A stretch of DNA of 64,000 nt from Gammaproteobacteria bacterium (GTDB taxonomy: Bacteria; Pseudomonadota; Gammaproteobacteria; Burkholderiales; Rhodocyclaceae). The notes below the pieces were generated by a model. That model was not told where the DNA came from. It saw nothing but the letters and a program-made list of their open reading frames with translations, and made no database searches. The stretch lies in the NCBI GenBank assembly GCA_018819515.1, contig JAHJPX010000008.1, positions 124,001 to 188,000 of the forward strand, written 5' to 3'. Each line of letters starts with the position of its first letter. Position 1 is the first letter of the stretch. A program made the translations under genes and the position numbers. Below are positions 43,727 to 53,460 of this stretch, piece after piece.

Positions 43727-46498
43727 CTAATCAACGGCCCGCTTGCCGCCTCGTTTTCCGCGTGGCGTCTCCGTCGGCAACAGGCTGGTGAGCTTCTGAT
43801 ACCGCTCGAACAGGAAGGCCACCCGCGCGGCGTCGTTGGCGAAGCCCTTCTGGCCGTAGGCGGCATCGATGGCCGCGTCGAGCTTCTGGTGCGCCTTCAC
43901 CAACGCCGGCGGCATGGCTACCGGATCGTAGAGATCGGCCAGCGACGCGCCGGGGAACTGCGCACGTGCATCCAGCACGCCCTGCGCGGCAGCTTCGATC
44001 GCCGCGCGCTGCTTGTCGGTCGGGTTCTCCGGCCAGGGGAATGTGTTGTAGGTGTACTTCACTGAGTAGCGAATATCACTCTTCAGCCGGCCTGACGTGG
44101 TTCGCATCCAAGCCATGTGCATCGCGCTTGAGACAACCCCGAAATGGTAGTTGGTGGCATCCGGAATGAACTGAAGATCGTTGGCTGCTATTACTTCCGA
44201 TGGCAAGAAGCCGATCGGGATATAGCGGCGGTTTTCCGACGAAGTCCTCGGCAAGGCGAGGTATCGGCCAGACAAGGGCTGGCGATTCTCTGTGAATAGG
44301 GTAGGTGTCTTGGCTTTCTCGCGTGTTGCAGCCTTCGCGCTGGCTTCGCGCATGCGCTGGACTTCGCGAACACGCCCCATCACCTGCGGCATGTCTCGCA
44401 ATGCTTGTGGGGGGCAATCAACAAGCCAAAGGCAATATCGCACATGGCTGTTGATGAATCCCTCGGCACCAACGTATGGACGAATCCAAGGCGCAGCCTG
44501 CGGTTCAGAAGCCAATAGCGACGACCTTTCTTCTGGTTCCAGAATCAGGTTTCCGCCGTCCGCAGGAATACTGCCATTCGCGATGCTGGGAACATTGCAG
44601 AGCGGGGTCATACGGCCCATCGCCAGTACGTCGGGACCGTCGACCAGATAGGGATTGATGTTCTTCACCACCACCGCGTGCGGTTCGCCGCGGATGTCCT
44701 CGTACTCGAAGATCACCTTGCGCTCGACATCCTGATGGCCGAAACCGACGATCACGCAATGCACCGCCGCCATGCCGCGCGCCTCGTTGCTCCACTGGAA
44801 GGTGCGGTGTGCGAAATGAATGTGGATGCCCTGCGCCAGCAGCCAGCCCCACAGCACGCCGACCTGCTCCCCCTGCGTGATGCTGTTGGTCGAAACGAAG
44901 GCGCAGCGCGTTGCCGTGCCCTTCGTGTAGTGCGCGGCCTTGACGTACCACGCGGCAACGAAGTCCAGCAGGCCGGCGTTGGCAATGCCCTCGAACACAA
45001 CGGCAACATCGGCGCGCTGTGCATCGTCCATGAACTTGGCGCCGACGAAAGGCGGATTGCCGAGCACATAGGTGCAACGCTCGGCGGGCAGAACCTCGTT
45101 CCAGTCCAGTCGCAGGGCATTGGCGCAGTGGATGTGCGGCGTGGTCTTGAGCGGAATGCGGGCGAAGTAGAGGCCGAACTCTTCCGACACGCGGACGTTC
45201 ATCTGGTGGTCGATCAGCCACAGCGCGACCTGGGCAATCTGCGCCGGGAATTCCTCGATCTCGATGCCGTAGAACTGGTCGACGTCGATGCGGATCAGTT
45301 GGTGGATGTCGAGCACCTGCTGGCCGCTTTCGTGGCTGGCACGCAGCACTTCCAGCTCCAGCTTGCGCAGTTCGCGGTAGGCGATGACGAGGAAGTTGCC
45401 GCAGCCGCAGGCCGGGTCGAAAAAGCTCAGGCCGCGCAGTTTCTTGTGGAACTCGAACAACTTGTTGCGGTTGCCCTTGATGCGCTGGAAATCGGCCCAC
45501 AGGTCATCGAGGAACAGCGGTTTGATCAGCTTGAGGATGTTCTCTTCGCTGGTGTAGTGGGCACCGAGGTTGCGGCGCGCCTTGTCGTCCATGATGGACT
45601 GGAACAGCGCGCCGAAGATGGCCGGCGAGATGCTGCTCCAGTCGAGCGCGCAACATTCGAGCAGCGCGTCGCGCATGCCGCGGTCAAACGAGGCGATGGG
45701 CAATGCTTCCTCGAACAATCGGCCGTTGACGTAAGGGAAAGCGGCCAGTTGTTCATCCAGGTTCCTGGAACGCCGGGCCTCTTCGGTGTTGAGCACCTGA
45801 AACAACTGCGCCAACTGCGGGCCGAGATCGGCGCCGTCGGTGTCCGTGCGCTCATCCAACCACAGCCGGAACGCGGAGGCCGGCTGGAAGATGCCGGTAT
45901 CTTCGGCAAACAGACAGAACAGAAGTCGCACCAGCAGGAGTTCGAGCGCATGGTCGGTGTAGCCACTGGCTTTGAGAAGGTCGTGCAAGGCCCCCATGCG
46001 CTCGGCGGCTTTGATGTTCACCGGGTTTTGGGGGGCAATTTCCTGGGTGCGGTAACCGGCGACGAAGGCGAAATGCTTGATGCGCTTGTGCAGGTCGGCC
46101 AGCTTGAACTCGATGTCGTTGGCACCTTCGAGGTCATAGAGGCGGAAGCGGGCAAAGTCGGATACAAGGATGTAGCGCGGCAGATCGCGCTCGGCCAGAC
46201 CGTCGAAGTAGTCGATGGCTTGCGCGAAGGCACGGTCGAGGTCCTGGCCGGCGCTCTTGTGCTCGATCAACAGCGTGCCTTTCCAGAAGGCGTCGATGCG
46301 ACCATTCTTCAGTTTCTCGCCAGCACGGGTGAGTTGCACCTGCTTCTCGAAACTGGCGACTCGTTTCCGGTCGAGGCCGAAGATGTCGAAGAACTCGTTC
46401 CAGAAACTCTGCGCTTCAGCGCGCTCGGATTCTTCGCCGGCCCAGCGACGGGAAAACTCGTGGGCACGGCTGCGGATTTCGTTCCAGGAGAGCGGCAT
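43727..46498 (-). CDS. MmeI-like type IIL restriction-modification enzyme (single chain)
   Basis: 923 aa. The N-terminal nuclease motif D69-X9-E79-X-K81 (DAFWKGTLLIEHK) has the spacing known from MmeI. A helical connector is followed by an N6-adenine methyltransferase domain (motif I DPACGCGNFL, motif IV NPPF). A target-recognition domain forms the C-terminal third. Such enzymes cut and methylate with one specificity, modify one strand and need no separate methylase or S subunit. ATG 46498 preferred over the TTG at 46525. It lies with the DUF488 pair between two direct repeat copies. Target sequence not predictable here. Confidence 0.87.
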   Translation of the reverse strand: MPLSWNEIRSRAHEFSRRWAGEESERAEAQSFWNEFFDIFGLDRKRVASFEKQVQLTRAGEKLKNGRIDAFWKGTLLIEHKSAGQDLDRAFAQAIDYFDGLAERDLPRYILVSDFARFRLYDLEGANDIEFKLADLHKRIKHFAFVAGYRTQEIAPQNPVNIKAAERMGALHDLLKASGYTDHALELLLVRLLFCLFAEDTGIFQPASAFRLWLDERTDTDGADLGPQLAQLFQVLNTEEARRSRNLDEQLAAFPYVNGRLFEEALPIASFDRGMRDALLECCALDWSSISPAIFGALFQSIMDDKARRNLGAHYTSEENILKLIKPLFLDDLWADFQRIKGNRNKLFEFHKKLRGLSFFDPACGCGNFLVIAYRELRKLELEVLRASHESGQQVLDIHQLIRIDVDQFYGIEIEEFPAQIAQVALWLIDHQMNVRVSEEFGLYFARIPLKTTPHIHCANALRLDWNEVLPAERCTYVLGNPPFVGAKFMDDAQRADVAVVFEGIANAGLLDFVAAWYVKAAHYTKGTATRCAFVSTNSITQGEQVGVLWGWLLAQGIHIHFAHRTFQWSNEARGMAAVHCVIVGFGHQDVERKVIFEYEDIRGEPHAVVVKNINPYLVDGPDVLAMGRMTPLCNVPSIANGSIPADGGNLILEPEERSSLLASEPQAAPWIRPYVGAEGFINSHVRYCLWLVDCPPQALRDMPQVMGRVREVQRMREASAKAATREKAKTPTLFTENRQPLSGRYLALPRTSSENRRYIPIGFLPSEVIAANDLQFIPDATNYHFGVVSSAMHMAWMRTTSGRLKSDIRYSVKYTYNTFPWPENPTDKQRAAIEAAAQGVLDARAQFPGASLADLYDPVAMPPALVKAHQKLDAAIDAAYGQKGFANDAARVAFLFERYQKLTSLLPTETPRGKRGGKRAVD

Positions 46499-46572
46499 TG
46501 ACGTGCTAGTCTGGGCTGTGAACAACGAATGCTAGCGGAAATGCGTTAAGATTTCCGCGAGTCACTGTTCTG

Positions 46573-46595
46573 AAAGTCAGCCATGGTGATACGCC
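46573..46595 (+). repeat. Dispersed 23-bp repeat, copy 11, at the start of the DUF4124 gene (right edge of island)
   Basis: AAAGTCAGCC ... GATACGCC. The ATG of the next gene is formed inside the repeat (CCATGG), so the repeat supplies the start codon and first codons (MVIRR). Confidence 0.8.
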
Positions 46596-47047
46596 GATAC
46601 TGGACGTTGGTTCCCGCTGCGCTGGCCCTGCTGGCCGGACCGGCCGTTGCGGAAGGTGTTTACAAGTGGGTAGACAGTCAGGGGCACACCCATTTCGGCA
46701 GCGCGCCGCCGCCGGGAAAGAACGCCAAGCGCCTGGAGGTTCGTTCGTCCACGCCGGACCCGGACCCGGATACGTCGGCCCAGACGAGCCGCGGCTGGCG
46801 GGAACAGCTCGAGCTTTCCAACCAGCGCCGCCAGCAGGCCCGGGAGAAGGAGCAGGAGGCCGCGAAGCAGCAAGGTGAAAGCGCCCAGCGTTGCGCCTGG
46901 GCGCGCCAAACGGTCGACTCGCTCAATCGCGGCGGCGCCCGCTACCGTCTCAACGCGCAAGGCGAGCGCGAGTATCTCGACGACGGCCAGCGCCAGGCGG
47001 CGCTCGATTCGGCAAACCAGCGCGTCGCACAATACTGCCGGAATTGA
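46583..47047 (+). CDS. DUF4124 domain exported protein
   Basis: 154 aa. Signal peptide (to about residue 23, VAEG), DUF4124 at the N-terminus (GVYKWVDSQGHTHFGSAPP), then a long charged coiled-coil (WREQLELSNQRRQQAREKEQEAAKQQ) and a Cys pair near the end. Function unknown. The start codon lies within repeat copy 11, and no strong ribosome site is seen. Confidence 0.82.
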   Translation: MVIRRYWTLVPAALALLAGPAVAEGVYKWVDSQGHTHFGSAPPPGKNAKRLEVRSSTPDPDPDTSAQTSRGWREQLELSNQRRQQAREKEQEAAKQQGESAQRCAWARQTVDSLNRGGARYRLNAQGEREYLDDGQRQAALDSANQRVAQYCRN

Positions 47048-47129
47048 GGCCGGCTGCTGGTCTCGACTGTGCCGGCTTGCCGACGCGAAACGCGTTACCA
47101 TTGTTGTTCACCCGGTATGGAGGCCATCG

Positions 47130-47687
47130 ATGAGAAAGACCTGCGCATTTGTTGCCGCGATGCTCGTTTCCCTCGGCGCCCAGGCCGCCGGATTCGCACT
47201 CGGCAGTCCCGATGTCAACGCCCGCCGCTCGATCGCCAACAAGTACGTCTTCAACGGCTTTGGCTGCGACGGTGAAAACATATCGCCAGCCCTGGTGTGG
47301 ATGAGCCCGCCTAGGCAGACCAGGAGCTTTGCCGTAACGGTACACGATCCCGATGCGCCGACCGGCGGCAGCGGCTGGTGGCACTGGCTGGTGATCAATA
47401 TTCCTGCCAAAACGATCGGCCTGCAGCAAGGCGCCGGCGACCCGGCTGCGAAGAAGCTGCCCGAGGGCGCGGTACAGATCCGCACCGATTTCGGCACGCC
47501 GGGCTGGGGCGGTCCCTGCCCGCCCGTCGGCGACCGGCCGCATCGCTACGTGTTCACCGTCTATGCACTCGGCGTCGAAAAGCTCGACGTCCCGGCCGAT
47601 GCGTCGGCCGCACTGGTCGGTTACATGATCAACGCCAACGACATTGCCACGGCCAGCTTTACGGCGCATTACGGCCGCAAGAAGTGA
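47130..47687 (+). CDS. Exported YbhB/YbcL (PEBP, Raf kinase inhibitor-like) protein
   Basis: 185 aa. Signal peptide ending AQA. PEBP ligand-site motifs: HDPDAPTGGSGWWHWLVINI and GGPCPPVGDRPHRYVFTVYAL. Bacterial members have no settled function. ATG 47130 is preceded by GGAGG. Confidence 0.88.
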   Translation: MRKTCAFVAAMLVSLGAQAAGFALGSPDVNARRSIANKYVFNGFGCDGENISPALVWMSPPRQTRSFAVTVHDPDAPTGGSGWWHWLVINIPAKTIGLQQGAGDPAAKKLPEGAVQIRTDFGTPGWGGPCPPVGDRPHRYVFTVYALGVEKLDVPADASAALVGYMINANDIATASFTAHYGRKK

Positions 47688-47694
47688 TCGTCGA

Positions 47695-47931
47695 ATGGAT
47701 TGCCGCCCGGGCTGCGGCGCCTGTTGCATCGCGCCGTCGATCAGCAGTCTGGGCAAGCCCGCGGGCGTTCCCTGCCCGCACCTGAGTAGCGATCTGCGCT
47801 GTTCAATCTTCGGCGCGCCGGAGCGGCCGGAATGCTGTTCCGGCCTCCAACCCTCGGTTGACATGTGCGGCGAAACGCAGGCTCAGGCGTTGGTCTGGCT
47901 GGCCGACCTGGAGCGACTGACGGCAGGCTAG
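47695..47931 (+). CDS. Small Cys-rich YkgJ-like protein (putative Fe-S/Zn cluster)
   Basis: 78 aa with MDCRPGCGACCIAPSIS at the start, CPHL and LRCSIF, ECC and CGET later: the eight-plus cysteine pattern of the YkgJ/CxxCxxCC family, thought to bind a metal cluster. Starts 7 bp after the PEBP gene and ends 7 bp before the convergent HD-GYP gene. Confidence 0.82.
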   Translation: MDCRPGCGACCIAPSISSLGKPAGVPCPHLSSDLRCSIFGAPERPECCSGLQPSVDMCGETQAQALVWLADLERLTAG

Positions 47932-47938
47932 AGCCTGC

Positions 47939-49159
47939 TCACGCCATCCAGTAGTGATCGACGTCCTTGATGCCCCACTTCGCGGGATCTTCGCGGCTGA
48001 CGATCCTGTCTACAGTGCCAGGCCGGCCGAGATCGACGATTTCCGGTTTGATGTGCGTTTGCGACCTGGTCGAGAAGAAAACCTTCACCATCGGTGTCAG
48101 CAACGACTTCGCCGTTTGCTCCGTCACCACGCCAAGGCGGCCGGATTCGAGCCTGATGAAAGAACCGACCGGATAGATGCCGATACTCCTGACGAAAGCC
48201 TGGAAAACGCGTTCGTCGAAGTGCCCTTTGCTCCATTCGGCCATCTTGCGGATCGATTCGGCCGGGTCCCAGCCCGACTTGTACGGCCGGTTGGAAGTGA
48301 TGGCGTCGTAAACATCGCAAACAGCGCCCATGCGCGCGAAGATCGAAATCTCTTCACCGGACCGACGATCCGGATAACCCGAGCCATCCATCTTTTCGTG
48401 GTGATGCAGACAGACGTCCAGGATGACGTCGCCGACTGCTTGCGCCTCGGCGAGCAGGCGGTGCCCCTCGACCGGATGCTGCTTCATGACGACGAATTCC
48501 TCGTCGGTCAGCTTTCCCGGCTTGTTCAGGATTTCGTTCGGCGTCAGCGCCTTGCCGAGGTCGTGCAGCAGGCCGGCCATGCCGGCCGTGCGGGTCTCGC
48601 TCTCGTCCAGGCCGAGCTGGCGCGAAAGCGCCACCATCAACGCGCACACGGCTACCGAATGCATGTAAGTGTAGTTGTCCGCGTCCTTGAGCCGCGCCAG
48701 GCTGATCAGTGCGCCCGGATTGCGCATGACCGAGGACGAGATCTCGTCGACCATCTCGCCGGCAGCATCGGCATCGATCGCCTTGCCCATGCGCGCTTCC
48801 TGAAACATCGAAACGACCGCATCGTGCGATTTGGCGCAGACCCGTGCCGCCCGTTTGACCTCCTCGGCCATCGGCACCTGTGTCGGCGGCCGCCCCTGTC
48901 CGGCGGCAGCAATCAGCGCTTCGGATACCTTGTCCTCGATTTCTGCGACCGAGGTCGCCGGCACGCTGGCCAGGACATCGACGCCTTTCGAGACATCGAT
49001 CCAGACTTCCGAAATGCCACTTTCGGCTATGCGGTGAACGTCGTCGGCATTGTTGAGGATGAAGTTTTCGCGCCAGAAGGGATGCTCCATCCAGGAGCCG
49101 CAGAACTCGTGGATGTGCATGCCCAGCCGCAGGTCGTCGACGCGAATCTTCTTCAGCAT
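47939..49159 (-). CDS. HD-GYP phosphodiesterase with DUF3391 N-terminus
   Basis: 406 aa. N-terminal DUF3391 (LRLGMHIHEFCGSWMEHPFW), then HD-GYP with LLHDLGK, HPVEGHRLL and HHEKMDGSGYPD intact, so it probably degrades c-di-GMP. Soluble. It may oppose the diguanylate cyclase at 30623. Divergent from uppP (91-bp gap). Confidence 0.92.
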   Translation of the reverse strand: MLKKIRVDDLRLGMHIHEFCGSWMEHPFWRENFILNNADDVHRIAESGISEVWIDVSKGVDVLASVPATSVAEIEDKVSEALIAAAGQGRPPTQVPMAEEVKRAARVCAKSHDAVVSMFQEARMGKAIDADAAGEMVDEISSSVMRNPGALISLARLKDADNYTYMHSVAVCALMVALSRQLGLDESETRTAGMAGLLHDLGKALTPNEILNKPGKLTDEEFVVMKQHPVEGHRLLAEAQAVGDVILDVCLHHHEKMDGSGYPDRRSGEEISIFARMGAVCDVYDAITSNRPYKSGWDPAESIRKMAEWSKGHFDERVFQAFVRSIGIYPVGSFIRLESGRLGVVTEQTAKSLLTPMVKVFFSTRSQTHIKPEIVDLGRPGTVDRIVSREDPAKWGIKDVDHYWMA

Positions 49160-49250
49160 GAGTCCCCCGTTCGCCGGCCTGTCATGGGGCTCATGCTAAA
49201 CTCGGCCGCCCATTCGGCAGACCGAATCTGCCTGCTTTTCCGACGCCTTC

Positions 49251-50075
49251 ATGGATCCCACACTCCTGCTCCACGCCCTGATTCTCGGTATTGTCGAGGG
49301 TCTGACCGAATTTCTGCCCATTTCGAGCACTGGCCACCTGATCCTGGCTGGCGATCTGCTTCATTTTAACGACGAACGTGGCAAGCTGTTCGAAATCGTC
49401 ATCCAGTCCGGCGCCATCCTGGCCGTTTGCTGGGAATACCGCGCCAAAATCGCTAGCGTGCTCGGCGGCCTCACCAGCGACCCCGTCGCCCAGCGCCTGG
49501 TGCGCAACCTTTTCATCGCCTTCCTGCCGCTGGCCGTCCTCGGACTCGCCTTCGGCGAACTGATCAAAGCCCACCTGTTCCAGCCGTTGCCGGTGGCGAT
49601 CGCCTTCATCGTCGGCGCCTTCATCATCATCTGGGCCGAGCGGCGCGAGCACACCATCCGCGTGACCGACGTCGACGACCTGACCGCGCTCGATGCGTTG
49701 AAACTGGGACTGGCGCAAGCCTGCGCCCTGATCCCCGGCACGTCGCGTTCGGGATCGACGATCATCGGCGGCCTGCTGTTCGGCCTCTCTCGTAAGGCGG
49801 CGACGGAGTTTTCCTTTTTCCTCGCCATACCGACGCTGCTGGTGGCGACGGTCTACGAGCTCTACATGCAACGCGCGCTGCTCAATGCCGACGACCTCGG
49901 TATGTGGGCGGTCGGCTTTGTCGCCGCATTCGCCTCGGCCTTCCTGTGCGTGCGCTGGCTGCTGCGCTTCATTTCCAGCCACGACTTCACGGTCTTCGCC
50001 TGGTATCGCATTGCCTTCGGCATCGTCGTCATCGCCACCTGGCAACTGGGGCTGGTCGACTGGACGGCCCACTGA
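49251..50075 (+). CDS. uppP: Undecaprenyl-diphosphatase UppP (BacA)
   Basis: 274 aa, about eight membrane helices. EFLPISSTGHLIL and IPGTSRSGSTI are the two catalytic motifs. It recycles undecaprenyl diphosphate for peptidoglycan and O-antigen synthesis and gives some bacitracin resistance. Confidence 0.95.
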   Translation: MDPTLLLHALILGIVEGLTEFLPISSTGHLILAGDLLHFNDERGKLFEIVIQSGAILAVCWEYRAKIASVLGGLTSDPVAQRLVRNLFIAFLPLAVLGLAFGELIKAHLFQPLPVAIAFIVGAFIIIWAERREHTIRVTDVDDLTALDALKLGLAQACALIPGTSRSGSTIIGGLLFGLSRKAATEFSFFLAIPTLLVATVYELYMQRALLNADDLGMWAVGFVAAFASAFLCVRWLLRFISSHDFTVFAWYRIAFGIVVIATWQLGLVDWTAH

Positions 50076-50076
50076 C

Positions 50077-50649
50077 GTGATCCTATACCTGCACGGTTTC
50101 ACCAGCGGACCGCAGTCCTTCAAGGCGCGCGCCCTGCAAGACCACATGACCTCACGCGGCCTGACCGACCAGTTCGTCTGCCCGCAGTTGCCCGCCTCGC
50201 CGGCCAAGGCTGTCGCGCTCGCCGAAGGCATCATCGAGGAAAAAGTCAGCCGTGGCGGTACGCCGCCTGCGGTGGTCGGCTCCTCGCTCGGCGGCTACTA
50301 CGCCACGCATCTCGCCGAGAAGCATGGCCTGAAGGCGGTGCTGGTCAACCCCGTCGTCGCCGGGCAGGTCGATCCGGCGCTGTTCGTCGGCCCGCAACGC
50401 TTCATCCACACCGGCGAGGAATTCGATTTCACGGCCGCGCATGTCGAGGAACTACGCGCGCTCGACATGCCGGCGATCACGCAACCCGAACGCTATTGGC
50501 TGCTGGTCGAAACCGGCGACGAAACGCTCGACTACCACCATGCCGTGGCCCGCTACGCCGGCGCCCGGCAGACCGTGCTGAACGGCGGTGACCACAGCTT
50601 CACGCGCTGGACCGACTACCTCGACGACATCGTCGATTTCTGCTCATGA
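50077..50649 (+). CDS. YqiA-like alpha/beta hydrolase (esterase)
   Basis: 190 aa. ILYLHGFTSGPQSFKA and nucleophile GSSLGGYYA are typical of YqiA/UPF0227; the His is in GGDHSF. GTG start 1 bp after uppP stop. A repeat copy (50242-50264) encodes KVSRGGTP just before the nucleophile elbow. End overlaps the RNase II-like gene (4 bp). Confidence 0.88.
   Translation: MILYLHGFTSGPQSFKARALQDHMTSRGLTDQFVCPQLPASPAKAVALAEGIIEEKVSRGGTPPAVVGSSLGGYYATHLAEKHGLKAVLVNPVVAGQVDPALFVGPQRFIHTGEEFDFTAAHVEELRALDMPAITQPERYWLLVETGDETLDYHHAVARYAGARQTVLNGGDHSFTRWTDYLDDIVDFCS
50242..50264 (+). repeat. Dispersed 23-bp repeat, copy 12, inside the yqiA-like gene
   Basis: AAAGTCAGCC ... GTACGCC, translated KVSRGGTP; identical to copy 9. 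Confidence 0.8.
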
Positions 50650-52553
50650 ACCTCCTGTTCGAAGAAGACGGCTCCTTCAAGGCGGGCGTCGTGCTCACCG
50701 ACAACAACACCTCGCTCCAGGTCGAGCTCGCGTCGGGCAAGCGCAGCAAGGTGAAGGCCGCCAACGTGCTGCTGCGTTTCGAGGCGCCCTCGGCGACGGA
50801 ATTGCTGGATCGCGCCGAGCGCGAGGCGGCCGACATCGATGTCGATTTTCTCTGGGAAGCCTGCCCCGACGCCGAATTCGGCTTCGAGGAATTCGCCGCC
50901 GACTACGCCGGACACAAGCCGAGCCCGATCGAGGCGGCGGCGCTGTTGCTGCGCCTGCATTCGGCGCCGATGTATTTCCACCGCAAGGGCAAGGGCCGCT
51001 TCCGCAAGGCGCCGCCCGATATTTTGCAGGCAGCCCTGGCCGGACAGGAAAAGAAGCGCCAGCAGGCGCTGCTCATCGAGCGCATGACGGCCGACCTGAA
51101 GGCCGGCGTCGTGCCCGCCGAGTTTTCCGGCGCCCTGCCGCAACTGCTTTACAAACCCGATCGCAACCGCCCCGAAACCAAGGCATTGGAAGCCGCCTGC
51201 GCCGAGACCGGCCTGTCGGCGCCGCGTTTGCTGCGTCGCTGCGGCGCCATCGCCGACACGCACGAGTACCACCTCGGCCGATTCCTGTTCGAATATTTTC
51301 CGCAGGGCACAGAGTTTCCGCCGTGCGCCGAACCTGCGGACCGCGGCGACCTGCCCGTCGCCGACGTGCGGGCATTCTCGATAGATGATGCCCATACCAC
51401 AGAGATCGACGATGCCTTTTCGCTGCAGCCGCTGGCGGACGGCGGCATGCGCGTCGGCATCCACATCGCGGCGCCGGGGCTCGACATTGCGCCCGATTCC
51501 GACCTCGGCCGCGTCGCCCGCGACCGCTTGTCCACGGTCTATATGCCCGGACGCAAGATCACCATGCTGCCCGAGGCGGTGGTCGAGCACTTCACGCTCG
51601 CGGCCGGCAATACGGTGCCGGCCGTGTCGCTCTACCTCGATGTCGCCGCCGATCTGTCGCTGCGCGGCCACGAGACGCGCCTGGAGCAGGTGCCCGTGGT
51701 GGCCAACCTGCGCCACCACGACATCGAACCGCTCTTCAACGAGCAAACGCTGGCCGACGGGCTGGCGGACTTCCCGTTCCGCGACGAGCTGAAACGGCTT
51801 TGGGAACTGGCGACGGTTCTGGAGGCGGGTCGGGGCCAGTCGACCAATACGCCGCAACGCAAGGACTACAACTTCGTCGTCGACTGGAACGCCACCGGCG
51901 AAGACGGCCCCGGCCGGATCGCCATCGACGAGCGGGAGCGTGGCTCGCCGCTCGACAAGCTGGTGGCCGAACTGATGATCGTCGCCAACGCCACCTGGGG
52001 GGCACTGCTGCGCGATGCCGGCGTGGCGGCGCTGTACCGCGCGCAGACGGTCGGCAAGGTGCGCATGACCACGACCGCCGCCGCGCACGAGGGCCTCGGC
52101 GTCGATTGCTATGCCTGGTCGTCGTCGCCGCTGCGCCGCTACGTGGACCTCGTCAATCAATGGCAATTGATTGCCCACTTGCAGGGCAACAAACCGCCGT
52201 TCACCGCCAAGTCGGCCGAGTTTCTCGCCGCCATGCGCGACTTCGAACTGACTTACGCCGCCTACGCGGAATTCCAGCGCGGCATGGAGCGCTACTGGTG
52301 CCTGCGCTGGCTGCGCCAGGAAGGCGAGTCGGCGCCGGCGGCGCGCGTGCTGCGCGAAAGCCTGGTGCGGCTGGAGCGACTGCCGCTGGTGCTGAAGGTG
52401 CCGTCGCTGCCGGCGCTCGATCGCGGCGCCCGCGTGCGTCTGGCCATCGAGGAAATCGATCTGCTCGACGCCGAGTGTCGCGCCCGATACGTTGAACTGC
52501 TGCCCGTCGATGCCTGTAACGACGCTTTCGGCGAGGAAGAGGGCGCGGAGTAA
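50646..52553 (+). CDS. RNase II/RNB domain exoribonuclease
   Basis: 635 aa. Catalytic RNB motif FSIDDAHTTEIDDAFS holds the metal-binding Asp cluster; YMPGRKITMLPE and SSSPLRRYVDLVNQWQ follow. N-terminal and C-terminal OB-like parts are shorter than in RNase R. Degrades RNA 3' to 5'. ATGA overlap with the upstream gene. Confidence 0.9.
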   Translation: MNLLFEEDGSFKAGVVLTDNNTSLQVELASGKRSKVKAANVLLRFEAPSATELLDRAEREAADIDVDFLWEACPDAEFGFEEFAADYAGHKPSPIEAAALLLRLHSAPMYFHRKGKGRFRKAPPDILQAALAGQEKKRQQALLIERMTADLKAGVVPAEFSGALPQLLYKPDRNRPETKALEAACAETGLSAPRLLRRCGAIADTHEYHLGRFLFEYFPQGTEFPPCAEPADRGDLPVADVRAFSIDDAHTTEIDDAFSLQPLADGGMRVGIHIAAPGLDIAPDSDLGRVARDRLSTVYMPGRKITMLPEAVVEHFTLAAGNTVPAVSLYLDVAADLSLRGHETRLEQVPVVANLRHHDIEPLFNEQTLADGLADFPFRDELKRLWELATVLEAGRGQSTNTPQRKDYNFVVDWNATGEDGPGRIAIDERERGSPLDKLVAELMIVANATWGALLRDAGVAALYRAQTVGKVRMTTTAAAHEGLGVDCYAWSSSPLRRYVDLVNQWQLIAHLQGNKPPFTAKSAEFLAAMRDFELTYAAYAEFQRGMERYWCLRWLRQEGESAPAARVLRESLVRLERLPLVLKVPSLPALDRGARVRLAIEEIDLLDAECRARYVELLPVDACNDAFGEEEGAE

Positions 52554-52564
52554 AATTGGCGGTC

Positions 52565-53449
52565 ATGGCTGTCTGGTCGTTTTTCCCCGTTGACGAAACC
52601 CCGCAAAACCGCCGCCTCTCGCTCGCCCTGGGCGTGTCGCTGCTGCTGCACGCGGTCGTCCTGTCGATCCACTTCAAGCTGCCGCAAGCGATCAACAAGG
52701 CGACCGAGCACGCCCTCGACGTCATCCTGGTCAACAGCAAGAGCGCCAACCGGCCCGAGAACGCGCAGGCAAAGGCACAGGCCAACCTCGACGGCGGCGG
52801 CAACACCGACGAGGATCGGCGTGCCAAGACACCGTTTCCGGTCGATCCGACGGAGCGCGAGGGCAGCGACCTGGTCGAGACGAAGAAGCGAGTGGCGGTG
52901 CTGGAGGCCCAGCAACAGCAAATGCTGACGCAAATCCGGGGCGACCGCGCCGTAAGATCGGAAAGTCGCCGTAACGAGCAGGCGCCGTCCGGTCCGCCGG
53001 CAACGACGGGCGTCGATCTCGCCACGGCGGCGCTCAATCTCGCGCGCCTGGAAGGCCAGATTGCGCGCAACGTCGAGGACTACAACAAGCGGCCGCGCAA
53101 GAAGTTCATTGGCGCACGGGTCGAGGAGTACAGGTTCGCACAGTATGTCGAGGATTGGCGCCAGAAAGTGGAACGCATCGGCAATCTCAACTACCCGGAC
53201 GCCGCCAAGGGCCGGATTTACGGCCGCCTGGTGATGACCGTGGTGATCAGGAGCGACGGCAGCCTCGACCGGGTTGAACTCAATCGCTCCTCGGGGCAAC
53301 CCGTGCTCGACAAGGCGGCACGCCGCATCGTCGAAATGGCATCGCCTTACGCGCCCTTCCCGAAAGCGATTCGGCGCGACACCGACATCATCGAAATCAC
53401 CCGCACCTGGTCGTTCACGACTTCCGACCGGCTGCAGGCCGCTGACTGA
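52565..53449 (+). CDS. TonB-like energy transducer / cell-envelope protein
   Basis: 294 aa. One N-terminal helix (LALGVSLLLHAVVLSIHF), a charged, partly coiled-coil periplasmic linker, and a C-terminal TonB fold (KGRIYGRLVMTVVIRSDGSLDRVELNRSSGQPVLDKAA). No ExbB/ExbD is nearby. ATG 52565 preferred over TTG 52556. Confidence 0.85.
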   Translation: MAVWSFFPVDETPQNRRLSLALGVSLLLHAVVLSIHFKLPQAINKATEHALDVILVNSKSANRPENAQAKAQANLDGGGNTDEDRRAKTPFPVDPTEREGSDLVETKKRVAVLEAQQQQMLTQIRGDRAVRSESRRNEQAPSGPPATTGVDLATAALNLARLEGQIARNVEDYNKRPRKKFIGARVEEYRFAQYVEDWRQKVERIGNLNYPDAAKGRIYGRLVMTVVIRSDGSLDRVELNRSSGQPVLDKAARRIVEMASPYAPFPKAIRRDTDIIEITRTWSFTTSDRLQAAD

Positions 53450-53460
53450 ACATCGAGGCC

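Noticed and set aside
42427..46498. Island as prophage or insertion sequence
   Set aside because: No integrase, transposase, tRNA attachment site or terminal inverted repeats are present.
52970..52990. GAAAGTCGCCGT in the TonB-like gene
   Set aside because: Lacks the CAG of the core word and the ACGCC end.
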